Notes: generated from the letters alone by a model not told the origin. DNA of 64,000 bases from an uncultured Alphaproteobacteria bacterium (GCA_902621855.1 CACNNQ010000002.1:62001-126000), one strand, 5' to 3'. Positions 1 to 15,093 are shown, numbered from the stretch's first letter. A program made the numbers and translations.

Positions 1-359
1 TTGCTTAATTCAATAATTTTTCTTTTTTTGGGAAAATCAATTTTTAATATATTTGAAATTTGATTTAGTGTTTTGTTTATATTGGATGTATTTTCAGGAA
101 TAACGTAGATATCAAAGACCTTTTTGTTATTAGCTAATATATTATCATTTGTATCTAATATTTTTCCTCTTAAGGGATAAAGTATTTCAACATCAATTTG
201 ATTATTTTTTGAGAGAGTTTTATATTTTTCTGAACTTTTAATTTGAATATTATAAAGCCTCCATCCAACTATTGTAAATAAAGAAAGCTTTAAAACATAG
301 AGTACAAAAGATCTTCTATTTAAGACAGTAAATTGTTTTTTATCATCAGAATAGAACAT
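1..359 (-). CDS. mrdA: Penicillin-binding protein 2 (MrdA), N-terminal part, runs off the window edge
   Basis: Minus-strand reading from ATG at 359: MFYSDDKKQFTVLNRRSFVLYVLKLSLFTIVGWRLYNIQIKSSEKYKTLSKNNQIDVEILYPLRGKILDTNDNILANN..., the PBP2 membrane anchor and 'RGKILD' region; located after mreBCD. Confidence 0.85.
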   Translation of the reverse strand, partial: MFYSDDKKQFTVLNRRSFVLYVLKLSLFTIVGWRLYNIQIKSSEKYKTLSKNNQIDVEILYPLRGKILDTNDNILANNKKVFDIYVIPENTSNINKTLNQISNILKIDFPKKRKIIELS

Positions 360-842
360 TTATTTATTTAATTTATTTAAAATAGTAACTATTGGAATAA
401 AAATTATAATAGATATTACTAAATAATTAAATAGATGAGAAATTGTAAAGTATATATTATTAAGAAAGTAAGACAAAAGTATTTCAATATATAAAATTAG
501 ATTCAATGATATAAATATTATTAAACTTATTTGATTAGAAGTTAACAATAATAGATATTTTTTAAATAAAAGATAAATTGATAAAATTACCATAAAACTA
601 ATTAAATGACTTCCTATAGAATTTAAGAGAATTATATCGAATAAAATTCCATAAATAAAACCTAAAATGTAGTGAGTGTAATGATAATAATAAAATAAAA
701 AATAAATAAATGTAAGGTGAAATAGAAAATAAAATAGAATATTTATAATTTCAATATGTAATAAAGAATTAACACTTATTGAAAACGAAAATAATAATAT
801 TATGTTAAAGATAAAATAAGTTTTAAAAACTTGTAAACCCAC
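360..842 (-). CDS. mreD: Rod shape-determining protein MreD
   Basis: Small hydrophobic multi-TM protein between mreC and mrdA. Confidence 0.75.
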   Translation of the reverse strand: MGLQVFKTYFIFNIILLFSFSISVNSLLHIEIINILFYFLFHLTFIYFLFYYYHYTHYILGFIYGILFDIILLNSIGSHLISFMVILSIYLLFKKYLLLLTSNQISLIIFISLNLILYIEILLSYFLNNIYFTISHLFNYLVISIIIFIPIVTILNKLNK

Positions 843-844
843 TT

Positions 845-1666
845 TTATTTAGATGTAACAATTTGAACATAATCAATACTATTAAAATCTACAAAAGGTA
901 AGACGTAAAATCTATCCTTTTCTATTTTTGCAATTTTACCAACTAGTAAATCAACGGGAAAAATTTCTGCAGTGCCACTAGTGACAACAATATCGCCAAT
1001 TTTTGGTATTTTATCATTTTTTATAAAATTACTTACTAGATACTTGTTATCACCAGCACCTGATACTAATGAAAATATTCCATCAGAAATTGTTTTTATT
1101 GATATTGATAAATTAGGATCTGTAATTAATAGAACTCTAGATTTTAATGCTGAAGTTTCAATTATTTTTCCTACTAAACCTCTTTCATTAATAGCAGACA
1201 TATTTTTTTCAATATCACTCTCATATCCTGCGTTAATATTTATTATTTTAGAAAAGAAGGTGTCATTTCTATTTACTAGTGAAGCGGTTTTTACTAGTTT
1301 TAAGTTATTATCAGTCGCATTTAACAAACGCTTAAGAACTCTATTTTCTCTAGAATTTTGTATAGCTAGTGTTTGCCATTTTTTTAGACGTACAATTTCT
1401 TCCTGTAAAATTTTATTTTCAAATTTAAGACTTTGAAACTGTTTATATTCATTAACAACATTTGAAATACCGGTAAATGGCGCAGATAAAACTTTAGTAA
1501 AGGGGTTTATAACACTAGTACTGAAATTTTTTATATTATTGATTATAAAATAATCACTTTTGGAAAAGAAAATTAAAAAAAAAGATAGCAATACTATAGA
1601 TATAATAGTGACATTTTTAAAAACCTTTGAAGTTTTTAGTGCCCTTACTTTAAACCTAGGTGCCAT
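845..1666 (-). CDS. mreC: Rod shape-determining protein MreC
   Basis: N-terminal TM, coiled coil, MreC beta-domain; next to mreB. Confidence 0.9.
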   Translation of the reverse strand: MAPRFKVRALKTSKVFKNVTIISIVLLSFFLIFFSKSDYFIINNIKNFSTSVINPFTKVLSAPFTGISNVVNEYKQFQSLKFENKILQEEIVRLKKWQTLAIQNSRENRVLKRLLNATDNNLKLVKTASLVNRNDTFFSKIININAGYESDIEKNMSAINERGLVGKIIETSALKSRVLLITDPNLSISIKTISDGIFSLVSGAGDNKYLVSNFIKNDKIPKIGDIVVTSGTAEIFPVDLLVGKIAKIEKDRFYVLPFVDFNSIDYVQIVTSK

Positions 1667-1680
1667 AGGATAATAATTTG

Positions 1681-4288
<2,608 letters not shown>

Positions 4289-4328
4289 ATATTCTATACA
4301 CTAAACAAAATATAAATTAAACTTTCAT

Positions 4329-5889
<1,561 letters not shown>

Positions 5890-5890
<1 letters not shown>

Positions 5891-7656
5891 TAAACTAAAA
5901 TTTTTCCTTTTTCGGCAGATTTTTTATCCTGTTTTTGATCTTTACTTAACATCATTTCATTATGTGCTGAGCCACTTTGGATCATTGGAAAGCAGTTTTC
6001 TTCTTTGGTTACCCATATATCTGCAATAACTGTACTGTCTGTTTCAATCATTTGTTTTATAACTGTGTCAAGTTCATCAATAGTCTTTGCTCTCAAACCA
6101 ACTGCCCTATAACTTTCAGCTAATTTTACAAAGTCAGGTAAACTGTCGGTATAACTTTCCGAATATCTTCCGCCATGTAAAAGTTCTTGCCATTGTCTTA
6201 CCATTCCCATGTATTCATTGTTTAATATAAATATTTTTACAGGTAGTCTGTATTGAATTGCTGTACTCATTTCTTGAATATTCATGAGTATTGATGCATC
6301 TCCTGCTATATCGATTACTAAGGCATCTGGGTTTCCAACTTGAGCCCCAATTGCAGCAGGAAAACCATATCCCATAGTTCCTAAACCACCAGATGTAAGC
6401 CATCTGTTTGGTTCCTCAAATTTATAAAATTGAGCTGCCCACATTTGATGCTGACCTACTTCAGTTGTTATAAATGTCTTTGTATTTTTTGTTAATTCAT
6501 AGAGTCTTTGAACAGCATACTGAGGCTTAATCTGTTTTCCTTCATTATTATAATTAAGACAATCTATTTCTTTCCATTTATCAATTTTATTCCACCATAA
6601 ATTTAATGCCTCAGTATCAATTTTATATTTTTTTTCTTTCCAAACAGAAATCATTTTTTCAACAACTTGCTTAACATCACCTATTATTGGAACATCAACA
6701 TTAATTGTTTTATTGATATTACTTTCATCTATATCAATATGGATTTTCTTTGAATTAGGAGAAAAGGCATCAAGCCTTCCAGTAACTCTATCATCAAATC
6801 TTGCACCTATATTAATCATGACATCACATTCATGCATTGCCATATTAGCTTCATACATACCGTGCATACCTAACATTCCAAGTGAATTTTTATCCGATGA
6901 ACCTACCACACCAAGACCCATCAAAGTCATCGTAACAGGTGAGCCAACCATATTTATAAATTCTCTAACTAGTTTAGATGCCTTTGGTCCAGAATTAATA
7001 CATCCACCACCAATATAAAATATTGGTTTTTTTGCTTTAGAAATTAATTCAACAGCTTCATTGATTTTACTTTTTTCAAAATCAGGACTTGGTTCGAACA
7101 ATCTATGAGATGGAATAATAATTTTATTTTTTTCTTCATAAGCACCTTTAGCAAATTGAACATCTTTAGGGATATCAATTAATACAGGTCCAGGTCTTCC
7201 ATTTTGAGCAATTGTAAAAGCTTCATGAAAAACTGACGATAACTTATTTACATCTTTTACTAAGTAGTTATGTTTTGTACACGGTCTTGTGATTCCAGTA
7301 GTATCACATTCTTGGAACGCATCACTTCCTATTAAATGGGTTGGTACCTGTCCTGTAATACAAACAACTGGAACACTATCCATCATTGCATCAGTTAAAC
7401 CAGTTACAACATTTGTAGCTCCAGGGCCTGATGTTACAAGGACTACGCCAGTTTTCCCAGTTGATCTAGCATAACCTTCAGCAGCGTGAATTGCTCCACC
7501 TTCTTGTCTTACTAACACGTGTTTAATTGAATTCTGTTTAAACAAAGTATCGTAAATAGGTAATACAGCTCCTCCAGGGTATCCAAATACAACTTCTACT
7601 CCCTGTTCAGCCAAGCATTTCAAGACTATCTCAGAACCAGTAATTTCAATATTCAT
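5890..7656 (-). CDS. ilvB: Acetolactate synthase large subunit
   Basis: TPP-enzyme 'VFGYPGGAVLPIYD', 'GDASILMNIQEMSTA'; adjacent to ilvN. Confidence 0.97.
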
Positions 7657-7703
7657 TGATTTTAGCTCATAGGCTGTGGATAAAATAAAATCAATAAATT
7701 AGT

Positions 7704-8627
7704 TCAATTTAGGTCTAAATTAATGGAATTTATGTCAATTTCATCTGGAAATTGATCAAATTTTTTAAATATTTTAAGATTTGATGACTTCCACCATGTA
7801 TGCTGTCTTTTTACATAATTTCTTGTAACTTGCTGAATTTTAGAAACACATTCTTCAATTGATATTTGGTTGTTTAAGTAAGACCGAATTTCAGGAACTC
7901 CGTGCGCCTTCATGATAGGCAAACTATCATTATAATTTAACTTTAGTAAATTTTTAACCTCTTCTATTGCACCATTTTGTATCATTTCAATTGTTCTAAG
8001 ATCAACTCTTTTATAATTTTCATTTCTGTGAGGTAAAAATAATAAAATTTTGTAATTTTTCAAATCAATTAATTTTTTATTGTTATTTTTTTTCCATTCA
8101 CTAAATTTTTTCTTAGTATAAAAATTTACTTCCCAAATTCTTCTTATTCTTTGAATATCATTTTGTGAAATATCATTCATTGATTCGCTATCAAGTTCTT
8201 TAACTAAGTTAAAAAAATTTTCTTTTCCTATATCTAAAAGTATTTTATTTGACTCTTTTTTTACTTCTTCTGGAATAGATGGAATTGAAACCATTCCATT
8301 AATTAAAGAATCTATGTATAAACCTGTACCTCCAACCAAAATAGAAGTTATATTTTTATCATTTAAGTAATTAATTTTTTTTGATGCCTCTTCACACCAA
8401 TTGTGAGTATTAAATCTAACATTTCCTTTTACAAAACCATATAAATGGTGATTGATTTTTTTTTGATCATTGATAGGTGGTCTAGCACTTAAGATATTTA
8501 AATCACTATAAACCTGCATACTATCAGCATTTATAATTTCACCATTTAATTTCTTAGCTAAGCTTAAAGCAAATTTAGATTTTCCTGATGCAGTTGGGCC
8601 TAAAATAAAAAAAATTTGATTTTTCAA
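7704..8627 (-). CDS. miaA: tRNA dimethylallyltransferase
   Basis: FILGPTASGKSKFALSLAKKLNGEIINADSMQVY. Confidence 0.95.
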   Translation of the reverse strand: MKNQIFFILGPTASGKSKFALSLAKKLNGEIINADSMQVYSDLNILSARPPINDQKKINHHLYGFVKGNVRFNTHNWCEEASKKINYLNDKNITSILVGGTGLYIDSLINGMVSIPSIPEEVKKESNKILLDIGKENFFNLVKELDSESMNDISQNDIQRIRRIWEVNFYTKKKFSEWKKNNNKKLIDLKNYKILLFLPHRNENYKRVDLRTIEMIQNGAIEEVKNLLKLNYNDSLPIMKAHGVPEIRSYLNNQISIEECVSKIQQVTRNYVKRQHTWWKSSNLKIFKKFDQFPDEIDINSINLDLN

Positions 8628-9997
8628 TTATTCTTAAATTTGATTGTTACCCAATTTTGTTCATTATCTCTAATTATTTTCAGTAATAATGAAGATCTTC
8701 CTGTTTTTTCTAGAGATTTTACTAATTGTTCAAATGTATTTATATTTTTTACAACCTCTCTATTTACTTCTGTGATTATATCTTCATTTTTTAAACTGCT
8801 CTCAACATCATCAATTGAAACTACCTTTACTCCATTATCGTGATCTTCAACAGAAATTCCTAAAGATTCAATTTTTAAATTGCTACTTAAATTTGCAGTT
8901 TTTTTTCTTTCTGTAACAACTTCTCCTGGCAACTCTCCTAATATTACCTCAATATTAATCTTCTTATTTTTTCTCCATACTTCTAATATTGCAGTAGAAC
9001 CAACATCTGCCTCTGCAACAATTCTTGGTAAATCAGGCATCTTTTTAATTTCAGTATTATTAAATTTTAAAATTACATCACCTGGCTCTAAACCAGCAGT
9101 TTTAGAAGGTCCATTTGGGTTTACATTTGATATAAATGCACCTTTTTGATTAGGTAATCCAAGGCTTTCTGCAAAATCTTTTGTAACAGGTTGAATTTGT
9201 ACTCCTAACCAACCTCTCTTTGTTTTTCCAAAATCCTTTAATTGCTGTACTATTTTTTTTGCACTATTTGTGGGTATGGCAAATCCTAAACCAATACTTC
9301 CACCTGTTTGTGAAACAATGGCTGTGTTAATTCCAATTACCTCTCCATCTAAATTAAATAAAGGTCCACCTGAATTACCACGATTTATTGATGCATCTGT
9401 TTGTAAAAATTTTACATATGGTCCGCTTCCTAAATCTCTTGATATTGCAGATATAATGCCAGCTGTTACAGTGCCACCTAACCCAAGAGGGTTTCCGATT
9501 GCAATTGACCAATCTCCTACTCTCATTTTATCAGAATCACCCCAGTTAACATGCGTAAGTTTTTTATTTTTAGGATCTATTTTCAGTACAGCTATGTCTG
9601 CTTTAGGATCTCTTCCAAGTAGTTCAGCAGTAAACTCTGTTTCATCATTCAAGATAACCGTAATTTCATCAGCTCCTTCAATTACATGGTTATTAGTAAT
9701 AACTATGCCATCTTCACTTATTATAAAACCAGATCCAAGTCCTGTCATAGGTCTTTGCGATCTTCTTTGATCTCTGTCAAAATACTCTTTAAAAAATTCA
9801 TCAAAGGGCGAACCTTCTGGGAATTGAGGTATTTGATTTTGGTTATTATTTTCTACAATAGTAGTTGATGCAATGCTAACTACTGCAGGTGACAATTTTT
9901 CTACAAGATCAGCAAAACTTTCTGGTACAGCAAATAATGGTTTATGAAATAAAATTAGAATTAAAAAAAGAAATCTAAATTTCATATTAGTTATCAT
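8624..9997 (-). CDS. Do/DegP family periplasmic serine protease
   Basis: GSGFIISEDGIVITNNHV, GNSGGPLFNLDGEVIGINTAI, two PDZ regions, signal peptide; start probably at internal Met5. Confidence 0.93.
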   Translation of the reverse strand: MITNMKFRFLFLILILFHKPLFAVPESFADLVEKLSPAVVSIASTTIVENNNQNQIPQFPEGSPFDEFFKEYFDRDQRRSQRPMTGLGSGFIISEDGIVITNNHVIEGADEITVILNDETEFTAELLGRDPKADIAVLKIDPKNKKLTHVNWGDSDKMRVGDWSIAIGNPLGLGGTVTAGIISAISRDLGSGPYVKFLQTDASINRGNSGGPLFNLDGEVIGINTAIVSQTGGSIGLGFAIPTNSAKKIVQQLKDFGKTKRGWLGVQIQPVTKDFAESLGLPNQKGAFISNVNPNGPSKTAGLEPGDVILKFNNTEIKKMPDLPRIVAEADVGSTAILEVWRKNKKINIEVILGELPGEVVTERKKTANLSSNLKIESLGISVEDHDNGVKVVSIDDVESSLKNEDIITEVNREVVKNINTFEQLVKSLEKTGRSSLLLKIIRDNEQNWVTIKFKNN

Positions 9998-10187
9998 AGT
10001 ATTTAAAAGTAAAATAAATAAGGCACAGTCCTAAAAGAGCAGAAAATAAACTAATATTTTTTATCTTTTGTGGACTAATGAGAGAGAGTATATTAAAATA
10101 TTTCTTTAAATTGTTAGCTAGGAAATAATATAATGTACCTTCGACGATCAGCACTAGACCAGTGCCTATTAGTAAAATTTCAAGCAT
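9987..10187 (-). CDS. DUF2065 family small membrane protein
   Basis: 66 aa, two TM segments, positioned between degP and hflC as usual for this family. Confidence 0.7.
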   Translation of the reverse strand: MLEILLIGTGLVLIVEGTLYYFLANNLKKYFNILSLISPQKIKNISLFSALLGLCLIYFTFKYYDN

Positions 10188-11062
10188 TAATTTTGGATAT
10201 CTATTTCACCAAAAAACTTTTCGCAAACTTCTCCAGGAGCAATTACCATAGACATTTCTGTGTCACCAAAAGTATCTTTACAAGCTTGCATTGTTCTTAA
10301 AAAATCAAAAAATTCCTCGTCAAGGCTGTAAGCATCACCGAGGATTCTGTTTTTTGAAGCATCTCCTTCACCTCGTAATATTGATGAAGTTCTTTCAGCT
10401 TCGGCTAAAATAACTGTTTGTTGTCTATCTGCTGATGCAACGATTTCTTTAGAAAGCTCTTCGCCTTCTGCTCTAAGTAAATTTGCTTCTTTTTCACGTT
10501 CAGAACGCATTCTTTGATAAACATTATTAGATACTTGTTCAGTTAAATCTGTTCTTCCAATTCGAATATCAACAATTTTTACACCAAAAGAATCCTCATT
10601 AACTTTAATTTGTTTTTCTATTTCATTCATAATATTAATACGTTCATCACTGAGGAGTGATGTTAACGAATATTGAGCAATTACTCCCCTAACTGCAGCA
10701 TTTATGATTCTTCCAAATCTATCTGAAAAAGTGGTTTCATTTCTAACCGTCTGATAAAACTTAAGAGGATCGACAATGTTATACCTAGCAAATGAATCAA
10801 CAATAATTCTTTTTTGATCCGAAAGTATCATTTCTTCGGGTTGAGGGTCAAGATTTAGAAGTCTTGAATCTAAAAACACAGCATCTTGGATAAATGGAAT
10901 TTTAAATTGAAGGCCTGGTTTTGTAACAACTTTTCTAGGATCACCAAACTGAAGTACAAGAGCTTGTTTAGTTTCATTTACGATAAAAAATGCCCCAGTA
11001 AAAGTGAGGAAAAGAATAAACAGTACTAAAATTATAAGTAAATTTCTTGCACTAAATCTCAT
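10187..11062 (-). CDS. hflC: Protease modulator HflC
   Basis: SPFH/band-7 protein downstream of hflK. Confidence 0.93.
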   Translation of the reverse strand: MRFSARNLLIILVLFILFLTFTGAFFIVNETKQALVLQFGDPRKVVTKPGLQFKIPFIQDAVFLDSRLLNLDPQPEEMILSDQKRIIVDSFARYNIVDPLKFYQTVRNETTFSDRFGRIINAAVRGVIAQYSLTSLLSDERINIMNEIEKQIKVNEDSFGVKIVDIRIGRTDLTEQVSNNVYQRMRSEREKEANLLRAEGEELSKEIVASADRQQTVILAEAERTSSILRGEGDASKNRILGDAYSLDEEFFDFLRTMQACKDTFGDTEMSMVIAPGEVCEKFFGEIDIQN

Positions 11063-11063
11063 C

Positions 11064-12170
11064 TTAGTTATTTCCTGATTTTTTTAGTTCATTTAACGGA
11101 AGATAAGGTACCACACCTTGTCCGTTTCCAGTATCATCTAAAATAATTTTGTTCTTGCCTTCTAAAACTTCCCTTAAAGTCTCAAGATAAATTCTTCTCT
11201 TAGTAACTTCTTTTGCATCTTTATAACTGTTATAAACATCAATAAAGTTTTGTGCCACACCTTCAGCTTGTTTGACAACTTGTTCTTTGTATGCTGTTGC
11301 TGCTTCAACAAGTTTTGCAGCTTCACCACGAGCATTTGGTACTATTCTATTTAAATAGGTATTTGCCTCGTTAACTAATCTTTCTTTATCTTGTCTTGCT
11401 CTTTGTACTTCATCAAAAGCATCAATGACTTGATCTGGAGGATCAACACTTTGAAGTTGAACTGATTGTATTAAAACACCACTTTCATAAGAGTCTAGAA
11501 CCAATTGCAACTCATTTCTTACAACCTGTTCAACCTCTTGACGGCCTTCTGTAAGTAAGAATTGAAGATCTCTTTGTCCTACAACTTCACGCACAACACT
11601 TTCTGACATATCTTTTACTGTAAGTTCTGGATTTCTAAGCTTAAATAAAAAATTTCCTGCATCTTTTATTTTAAAGAGAACTGTAAATGCTACATCTGCA
11701 ATATTTTGATCTCCTGTTAACATCAGACTTTCCTCGATGACTTTTCTTTCTGCACTTGAGTTAGAACCAAATCCTAAATCACTAGCGCTTCTGAAACCAA
11801 CATTAATTTTTCTAATAACTTCAACTTTTGGGGTAACAGTTTGGCCAATTGGAGTAGGAAAAAAGTAATGTAATCCTGGCTCAGTTGTTTGACCATTCCA
11901 TCTTCCAAATAGAAGTTCTACTCCCTGTTCATCAGGTTCGACTCTGTAGAAACCGGTGGCCAACCAAAGTAAAATTGCAACAATTATAAAGATCGAAACA
12001 TTACGTCTACCGCCAAATTTAAAATTACCAAACCTATCTTTTGCTTTTTTTATAGAGTCTTCAAAGTCTCTTCTATTTGGGCCATCTCCAGATCCACCAG
12101 AACCCCAAGGATTATTACTACCTCCAGAACCCCATGGATTATTATTGTTGTTATTTATGTTCCAGTTCAT
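11064..12170 (-). CDS. hflK: Protease modulator HflK
   Basis: SPFH protein with Gly/Asn/Trp-rich N-terminus (NNPWGSGGS tandem repeat). Confidence 0.93.
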   Translation of the reverse strand: MNWNINNNNNNPWGSGGSNNPWGSGGSGDGPNRRDFEDSIKKAKDRFGNFKFGGRRNVSIFIIVAILLWLATGFYRVEPDEQGVELLFGRWNGQTTEPGLHYFFPTPIGQTVTPKVEVIRKINVGFRSASDLGFGSNSSAERKVIEESLMLTGDQNIADVAFTVLFKIKDAGNFLFKLRNPELTVKDMSESVVREVVGQRDLQFLLTEGRQEVEQVVRNELQLVLDSYESGVLIQSVQLQSVDPPDQVIDAFDEVQRARQDKERLVNEANTYLNRIVPNARGEAAKLVEAATAYKEQVVKQAEGVAQNFIDVYNSYKDAKEVTKRRIYLETLREVLEGKNKIILDDTGNGQGVVPYLPLNELKKSGNN

Positions 12171-12256
12171 ATATTATTGATAATATTGGTTATATTTACT
12201 AACATTAAATAAAATAATTAATAACTAATATTTGAGTAAATCTGGAAAAATCAAGT

Positions 12257-13300
12257 ATGTCTGATGATATTTTATCTATAATTTATACATTTTCTAAGAA
12301 ATTCAGTGATCCTGAAACAAATATTAATTTCGATCCTAAAAATCAAAACATTTCAGCTGTAGTAAATGAGGGAAATGTTACCATTACGTTGCTTGTAAAA
12401 GGTCAAACTCAGGATTTATATATAAATATCGCTAGATTACTTAAAAAAAATGTTGAACAAATTTCTGGAGTCTTTTCAGTTAATGTAATTATTAATTCAG
12501 ATATAGACAGAAACAAAAAAACCAATACCGATGATAAAAAATTTAAAATTGATGCGAGAAATATTATAGCAATTGCTAGTGGTAAAGGGGGAGTTGGCAA
12601 ATCAACATTTTCGGTCAATCTTGCCACAGCTTTACATTCACTTAATCTGAAAATTGGTTTGCTTGATGCTGATATTTATGGTCCTAGTATACCAAGAATG
12701 ATGGGTATTTCCAAGAAACCCATAATGAATGAAAATAAAAAACTTATACCTTTGGAAAATTATGGATTAAAACTCATGTCTATTGGGTTTATTCTTGACT
12801 CTGAGGCACCAACAATTTGGAGAGGGCCAATGGTCATGAAAGCATTAGAGCAAATGTTTAATGGAGTTGAATGGGGTAAATTAGATTATTTAATAATAGA
12901 TCTACCACCTGGTACCGGAGATGCTCAGCTTACTTTGGCTCAAAGCTCAAAACTTTCTGGATCAATTGTAATTTCTACACCTCAAGATGTAGCTATTACT
13001 GATGCCAGAAAAGGTATAAATATGTTTAAAAAAGTAAATGTTGGTATTCTTGGAATTGTTGAAAATATGAGCTATTTCATGTGTGATAATTGCAATCAAA
13101 AACATTATATATTTTCAAAAGATGGCGTAAAAAAAGAAGCTGAGAAATTTAATATACCTTTTTTAGGAGAAATACCTATTGATACAAATTTAAGAATTCA
13201 ATCTGATAAAGGGGTACCTTCCTTAATAGATAATCCAGATGGTGAAATTTCAAAAAAATTTATATCAATTGCTAAGAACTTAAATAAATCTCTGAGTTAA
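12257..13300 (+). CDS. mrp: Mrp/ApbC family Fe-S cluster carrier ATPase
   Basis: ASGKGGVGKSTFSVNLATALHSLNLKIGLLDADIYGPSIPRMMG. Confidence 0.95.
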   Translation: MSDDILSIIYTFSKKFSDPETNINFDPKNQNISAVVNEGNVTITLLVKGQTQDLYINIARLLKKNVEQISGVFSVNVIINSDIDRNKKTNTDDKKFKIDARNIIAIASGKGGVGKSTFSVNLATALHSLNLKIGLLDADIYGPSIPRMMGISKKPIMNENKKLIPLENYGLKLMSIGFILDSEAPTIWRGPMVMKALEQMFNGVEWGKLDYLIIDLPPGTGDAQLTLAQSSKLSGSIVISTPQDVAITDARKGINMFKKVNVGILGIVENMSYFMCDNCNQKHYIFSKDGVKKEAEKFNIPFLGEIPIDTNLRIQSDKGVPSLIDNPDGEISKKFISIAKNLNKSLS

Positions 13301-14136
13301 ACATTCATCTTCGCATCAATTTTTTCATGATGTTGATAGTTTACTAATTTAAAATCATCAACATTATATTTAAAAAAATCTTTTGTTTCGAATTGAAGGT
13401 CAGGTAATTTTTTAGGCACTCTTTCTAATTGAATTTTAACCTGTTCAAAATGTTCTTTATAAATATGAAAATCTCCTAAAGAATGAACAAAAGTCCCAAC
13501 TTCTAATTTACACTCTCTAGCCAACATATGAGTTAAAAGACTATAACTAGCTATGTTAAATGGAACTCCTAAGAACATATCACATGACCTTTGGTATAAT
13601 TGGCAACTTAATTTGTTATTAGAAATAAAAAATTGTGAAAATGCATGACATGCTGGTAATGACATATTTTTAATTTCAGGAGGATTCCAAGCTGATATTA
13701 TATGACGTCTTCCATTAGGATCTTCTTTAAGTCCTTTAATTAAGTTTAAGATTTGATCTTCTCCATTAAAATTTCTCCATTGAACTCCATAAATTTTACC
13801 AACGTCGCCTTCAAATCGAGCTTTTGATTTCCAATAATCAGCTTGAGCATTTTGAGTCCAAATTGTTTTTTTTTCTTTTAAATTTTCTCTTGAATCATTG
13901 TATAAAATTTCAGCAAGCCTTCTCTCGTCGTCTGAACCTTCAATAAACCACAATAACTCTGAAACTACAGATTTCCATGCTAGTTTTTTAGTTGTGATAG
14001 CAGGGAAACCCTTTGATAAATTATAATGCATTTGATAACCAAATGATTTTCTAACGCCGCCTGCTCTACTTTCAACATCAGAGCCATTATCATAACAAAA
14101 TCTTAACGCATCTAAGTATTGTTTCATTTTTCCCAA
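13297..14136 (-). CDS. thyA: Thymidylate synthase
   Basis: MKQYLDALRFCYDNGSDV..., LPACHAFSQFF, QRSCDMFLGVPFNIASY. Confidence 0.97.
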   Translation of the reverse strand: MGKMKQYLDALRFCYDNGSDVESRAGGVRKSFGYQMHYNLSKGFPAITTKKLAWKSVVSELLWFIEGSDDERRLAEILYNDSRENLKEKKTIWTQNAQADYWKSKARFEGDVGKIYGVQWRNFNGEDQILNLIKGLKEDPNGRRHIISAWNPPEIKNMSLPACHAFSQFFISNNKLSCQLYQRSCDMFLGVPFNIASYSLLTHMLARECKLEVGTFVHSLGDFHIYKEHFEQVKIQLERVPKKLPDLQFETKDFFKYNVDDFKLVNYQHHEKIDAKMNV

Positions 14137-14612
14137 ATCTCAAAATGACAAGTTGAGTCGCCATTAATTTTTTTAATCATTTTCATATTATTTTCTATAG
14201 AAGAAATATCTATAAATTTTTCACAATTGTAATTACCGTAGATTCTAGTGAGATAAAATTGTTCTATGCAGTTAAAAGTTAAATTTATTATTTCTGAACC
14301 ACCAATAATAAAAATATCTTTATCCATATATTTTAATTGAATATCTTGAATTTGATTTTTTATATTTCCACTTAAGTAATAATCTGCTCCCTGAATTAAA
14401 TTTTTATCCTTATTTGTAATAAGAACATTTATTCTATTTTTTAGTGGTGTAGGCATAAAAGGATCATCCCAGGTCTTTCTTCCCATTACAACGACATTAT
14501 TTGTAGTATTTTCTTTAAACCATTTTAGGTCAATTAAATTTTTAGGCCAGGGCATACTTTGACCCTTACTTATGCCACCTTTTTCATCAACTGCCATTAT
14601 TGCTTTAATCAT
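14124..14612 (-). CDS. folA: Dihydrofolate reductase
   Basis: IMAVDEKGGISKGQSMPWPKNLIDLKWFKENT, VVMGRKTW; adjacent to thyA. Confidence 0.93.
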   Translation of the reverse strand: MIKAIMAVDEKGGISKGQSMPWPKNLIDLKWFKENTTNNVVVMGRKTWDDPFMPTPLKNRINVLITNKDKNLIQGADYYLSGNIKNQIQDIQLKYMDKDIFIIGGSEIINLTFNCIEQFYLTRIYGNYNCEKFIDISSIENNMKMIKKINGDSTCHFEIWEK

Positions 14613-14686
14613 ATTTTATTTATTATATGTCTTTATTAGTAACAATTTTTTTTTTAATTGCTAGGTTTGAAGACAAAACTTTCAAG

Positions 14687-14708
14687 TATAATTAGTTTCA
14701 GGTATAAT
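14687..14708 (+). promoter_or_regulatory. Candidate -10 elements for tmRNA (two TATAAT hexamers)
   Basis: TATAAT at 14687-14692 and 14703-14708, just upstream of the tmRNA acceptor piece; no convincing -35 with ideal spacing. Confidence 0.35.
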
Positions 14709-14709
14709 A

Positions 14710-14966
14710 ATAAAGTTGTTTTGCAACTAAGATAATAAATGCTTTGTGCAATAAGTTATTCGGACCCGGGGGCGGTACCCGGCGTCTCCACCAAATATGG
14801 GGACGAAATAGGTTTGACGGTAATTCAAAGACAAAGACTTTATCCGGTATTGTACCACCGTTATCGGGCTATTTTATAAACGCTAACGATAATAGATTAG
14901 CACTTGCTGCCTAGATTCTAGGTGGGCGCGGTCAGGGGCACCGAGCAACAGAACGCCCCATTTTTT
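14710..14966 (+). ncRNA. ssrA: tmRNA, circularly permuted two-piece form: acceptor piece (ends CCA at 14793), 5-nt spacer aatat, coding piece from GGGGACG at 14799
   Basis: T-arm CCGGG-GGCGGTA-CCCGG; acceptor CGTCTCC-A-CCA (14783-14793) pairs with GGGGACG (14799-14805, one G-T wobble); tag ORF GCT AAC GAT AAT AGA TTA GCA CTT GCT GCC TAG (14882-14914); GC-rich 3' stem followed by T6. 5' end approximate. Confidence 0.93.
14948..14960 (+). repeat. 13-bp direct repeat copy 1 (inside tmRNA 3' stem)
   Basis: ACAGAACGCCCCA. Confidence 0.75.
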
Positions 14967-15093
14967 AAATATTATCTAATCAAATCAACAATTTCTTTTA
15001 AAAACCTCTCTACGAAGTTACTACGAAGGAAAATATATAATTTATTATTAGGTAATGTTAATTGTCAGATTTATTTAAACAAATTAATTGATA

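Noticed and set aside
8616-9868. Plus-strand ORFs opposite the DegP-like gene (8616-8843, 8880-9149, 9270-9770, 9686-9868)
   Set aside because: Antisense shadows of a clear serine protease gene.
12084-12150. Tandem 27-bp repeat encoding NNPWGSGGS twice
   Set aside because: Gly/Asn/Trp-rich N-termini are usual for HflK; not considered a mobile or regulatory repeat.
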